From contig CAKUYG010000115.1 in NCBI GenBank assembly GCA_934702165.1, forward strand, positions 1-7,017: a stretch of DNA of 7,017 nucleotides, read 5' to 3'. This DNA is from an uncultured Bacteroidales bacterium (lineage in GTDB: Bacteria; Bacteroidota; Bacteroidia; Bacteroidales; UBA932). Both the position numbers and the translations under genes were made by a program. Shown piece by piece: positions 5,070 through 7,017 of the stretch; the first letter of the stretch is position 1; the number at the start of each line of letters is the position of its first letter. Below the pieces are notes generated by a model, which did not search any database, was not told the DNA's origin, and saw only the letters and a program-made list of their open reading frames with translations.

Positions 5070-6356
5070 ATGAGCACACAGAAACTCCACCTCGACACGC
5101 TGGCCCTCCACGTAGGCCAGGAAACAGCGGACCCGGTATCGGACGCCCGCGCCGTACCCATCTATCAGACAACATCATACGTATTCCATAACAGCCAGCA
5201 CGCCGCCGACCGCTTCGCCCTCAGAGACCCGGGCAACATCTACGGCAGGCTCACCAACACCACCCAGGACGTGTTCGAGAAGAGGATAGCCGCACTCGAA
5301 GGCGGGGTCGCAGCGCTCGCAGTGGCATCAGGAGCCGCAGCCGTCACATACGCCCTCCAGAACGTACTCCAGCAGGGCGACCACATCATAGCCGCCGACA
5401 ACATGTACGGGGGCTCGTTCAACCTGATCACCCACACCCTGACGACACAGGGGATCTCCAACACCATAGTCAAGGTCAACGACCTCAAAACTCTGGAAGA
5501 CGCCATCAGGCCCAACACCAAAGTGATCTACGCCGAGACATTCGGCAACCCCAACTCCGACGTGACGGATCTCGACGGCATAGCCGAAGTGGCCCACAGG
5601 CACGGGATCGTATTCATCGTCGACAACACCTTCGCCCCGATACTCATAAGGCCGATAAAGCACGGGGCAGACATCGTGGTGCACTCGGCCACCAAGTTCA
5701 TCGGAGGCCACGGCACCACCCTCGGCGGAGTCATCGTGGACGGGGGCAAGTTCGACTGGAAGAAGAACCCGGACAAATACCCTACCCTCGCCAAGCCGGA
5801 CCCGAGCTACCACGGAGCTGTGTTCGCCGACGTGGCGGGGCCGGCAGCATTCGTGACGAGGGTGAGGGCCGTGATACTCCGCGACACCGGAGCCTGCATC
5901 AGCCCTATCAGCGCATGGCTACTGCTCCAGGGGACCGAGACTCTGCCGCTCCGCATCGAACGCCACGTGCAGAACGCCCTCAAGGTGGTGGAATATCTTG
6001 AGCACAATCCCAAGGTGGCCAAAGTCAACCACCCGGCCGTCCCGACACACCCCGACCATGCCCTGTACCAGAAATATTTCCCGAACGGCGGAGGCTCAAT
6101 CTTCACATTCGAGATAAAAGGAACCCAGCAGGACGCCTGGAAATTCATCGACAGCCTCAAGATCTTCTCCCTGCTTGCCAACGTGGCGGATGTCAAGAGC
6201 CTCGTGATCCACCCGGCCACGACCACCCACTCGCAGATGACCCCGGAAGAACTTGAGCAGCAGCACATCACGCCTACAACCATACGACTGTCCATCGGCA
6301 TCGAGAACATCGATGACATCATCGACGACCTTGACCAGGCTTTCGCAGCGATATAG
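5070..6356 (+). CDS. metY: O-acetylhomoserine sulfhydrylase (aminocarboxypropyltransferase), PLP-dependent
   Basis: The product has 428 residues, the family's normal length. It should make homocysteine from O-acetylhomoserine and sulfide in the cytoplasm, the direct-sulfhydrylation route to methionine. It is a Cys/Met-metabolism fold-type I PLP enzyme. K209 in SATKFIGGHG binds PLP. D185 (VDNTF) contacts the pyridine ring and Y113 (NMYGGS) stacks on it. Y58 and R60 (NIYGR) reach the phosphate of the neighbouring subunit, S88-G89 lies in the phosphate loop, and R406 (TIRLSIG) should hold the substrate carboxylate. The long DWKKNPDKYPTLAKPDPSYHG insertion (229-249) is typical of MetY and separates it from MetB/MetC. 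The ATG at 5070 is the first good start and gives the usual LHLDTLALHVGQ opening. metF follows after three bases, so the two form an operon, divergent from the Lrp regulator. Confidence 0.95.
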   Translation: MSTQKLHLDTLALHVGQETADPVSDARAVPIYQTTSYVFHNSQHAADRFALRDPGNIYGRLTNTTQDVFEKRIAALEGGVAALAVASGAAAVTYALQNVLQQGDHIIAADNMYGGSFNLITHTLTTQGISNTIVKVNDLKTLEDAIRPNTKVIYAETFGNPNSDVTDLDGIAEVAHRHGIVFIVDNTFAPILIRPIKHGADIVVHSATKFIGGHGTTLGGVIVDGGKFDWKKNPDKYPTLAKPDPSYHGAVFADVAGPAAFVTRVRAVILRDTGACISPISAWLLLQGTETLPLRIERHVQNALKVVEYLEHNPKVAKVNHPAVPTHPDHALYQKYFPNGGGSIFTFEIKGTQQDAWKFIDSLKIFSLLANVADVKSLVIHPATTTHSQMTPEELEQQHITPTTIRLSIGIENIDDIIDDLDQAFAAI

Positions 6357-6359
6357 AAA

Positions 6360-7017
6360 ATGAAACAATACCCTTCACTTGAGATAGTCCCGCCGCTGAC
6401 AGGGATGACAAAAGCCGAGCTCCTTGCCGACATCAGACCGTTCATCGAGTTCAACCCGCGCCACATAAACGTGACCTGCCACCGGGATGAGGTGGTCTAC
6501 GAAGAGCAGCCTGACGGCAGCTACAAAAAGCGTCTTGTCCGCCGCCGCGTAAGCGAGACGGCGGTATGCGGAGCCATCCAGTCCGAGTTCAAGGTGGACG
6601 TAGTTCCCCACCTTATCTGCGGGGGCCTCACCGCCGAACAGATAGAGTTCCAGCTGCAGGACTTCAAGTTCATGGGGATCACCAACGTGCTGGCGCTGCG
6701 CGGCGACTGTCTCACGGGAGAGAAGCGCTTCTCCCCTGTCCCGGGCGGCTACACCCACGCGAGCGAGCTGGTGGGAGCCATCCGCCGCTTCGAGAAGGAC
6801 AACGATTGTGAAGGCTTTTTCAAAATAGGGGTCGGGGGCTACCCGGAGAAGCATTTCGAGGCACCCAACCTCGATGACGACATAGCCAACCTCAAGCACA
6901 AGGTCGATGCCGGCGCAGACTACATCACCACCCAGATGTTCTTCGACAACAAGCTGTTCTACAATTTCGTGGACCGCTGCCGCAACGCTGGCATCAACGT
7001 CCCGATCATCCCGGGGC
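6360..7017 (+). CDS. metF: 5,10-methylenetetrahydrofolate reductase, N-terminal 219 residues (runs off the window)
   Basis: This FAD enzyme reduces methylene-THF to 5-methyl-THF, the methyl donor for homocysteine to methionine. The visible TIM-barrel part includes E8 in LEIVPP (the FEFFPP motif and catalytic Glu of E. coli MetF), NVTCHRDE (37-44), VVPHLICGGL (81-90), ALRGD with D116 (112-116), the GYPEKH loop (160-165) and Q192 in TTQMFFDN. The body resembles Bacteroidota MetF. The N-terminus is short: only seven residues precede E8, against about 27 in E. coli, and it cannot be longer because metY's TAG lies in the same frame just upstream (TAG AAA ATG). Translation is probably coupled to metY. 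The C-terminal third is beyond the window. Confidence 0.92.
   Translation, partial: MKQYPSLEIVPPLTGMTKAELLADIRPFIEFNPRHINVTCHRDEVVYEEQPDGSYKKRLVRRRVSETAVCGAIQSEFKVDVVPHLICGGLTAEQIEFQLQDFKFMGITNVLALRGDCLTGEKRFSPVPGGYTHASELVGAIRRFEKDNDCEGFFKIGVGGYPEKHFEAPNLDDDIANLKHKVDAGADYITTQMFFDNKLFYNFVDRCRNAGINVPIIPG

Noticed and set aside
5807..6466. Long - strand open frame of 219 residues opposite metY and metF
   Set aside because: It is a mirror of GC-rich coding sequence on the other strand, rich in Ser/Trp/Cys with no domain; metY has full catalytic residues.

Overview
The window looks like a Bacteroidales-type Bacteroidota chromosome. It has two tandem six-bladed beta-propeller lipoproteins with the GRKGRGPGEY-type motif, weak ribosome binding sites, promoter elements of the Bacteroides TAnnTTTG type, and a MetF resembling the Bacteroidota form. 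The right half (from about 2,740) is clearly GC-richer than the left end (about 200-1,300). This suggests the lipoprotein region is accessory and the right half closer to the core genome. I cannot fix the genus from the sequence.

Left part (1-2,417): the 3' end of an unidentified gene on the + strand (2-163), then a 46-bp + strand remnant of a propeller gene end (166-211). Two propeller lipoprotein genes follow on the - strand, at 219-1292 and 1367-2374. The upstream one is broken, or switchable, at its very start. Its natural ATG at 2417-2415 is followed by a run of eight A. Seven A would give a complete lipoprotein signal peptide in frame with the rest of the gene.

Middle part (2,418-4,441): a 426-bp divergent intergenic region holds a small - strand coding-like remnant, a 23-bp palindrome overlapping a perfect -7 promoter element, and a leader that could fold. 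Then comes a two-gene translesion-synthesis cassette: a Y-family DNA polymerase (2844-4235) and a YolD-like small protein (4232-4441) joined by an ATGA overlap.

Right part (4,445-7,017): a methionine block. An Lrp/AsnC regulator on the - strand is divergent from metY (O-acetylhomoserine sulfhydrylase) and metF (methylenetetrahydrofolate reductase, cut by the window end). The 157-bp intergenic region carries three dyads resembling the E. coli Lrp consensus. Their centres are 73 and 31 bp apart, close to 7 and 3 DNA turns. The simplest reading is that the Lrp protein controls itself and the metY-metF operon, which makes homocysteine and the methyl donor for its conversion to methionine.

I found no large new system. 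The most interesting items are the A8 frameshift tract, the phased Lrp-like operator set, the inverted propeller remnant and the possible operator and leader of the polymerase cassette.
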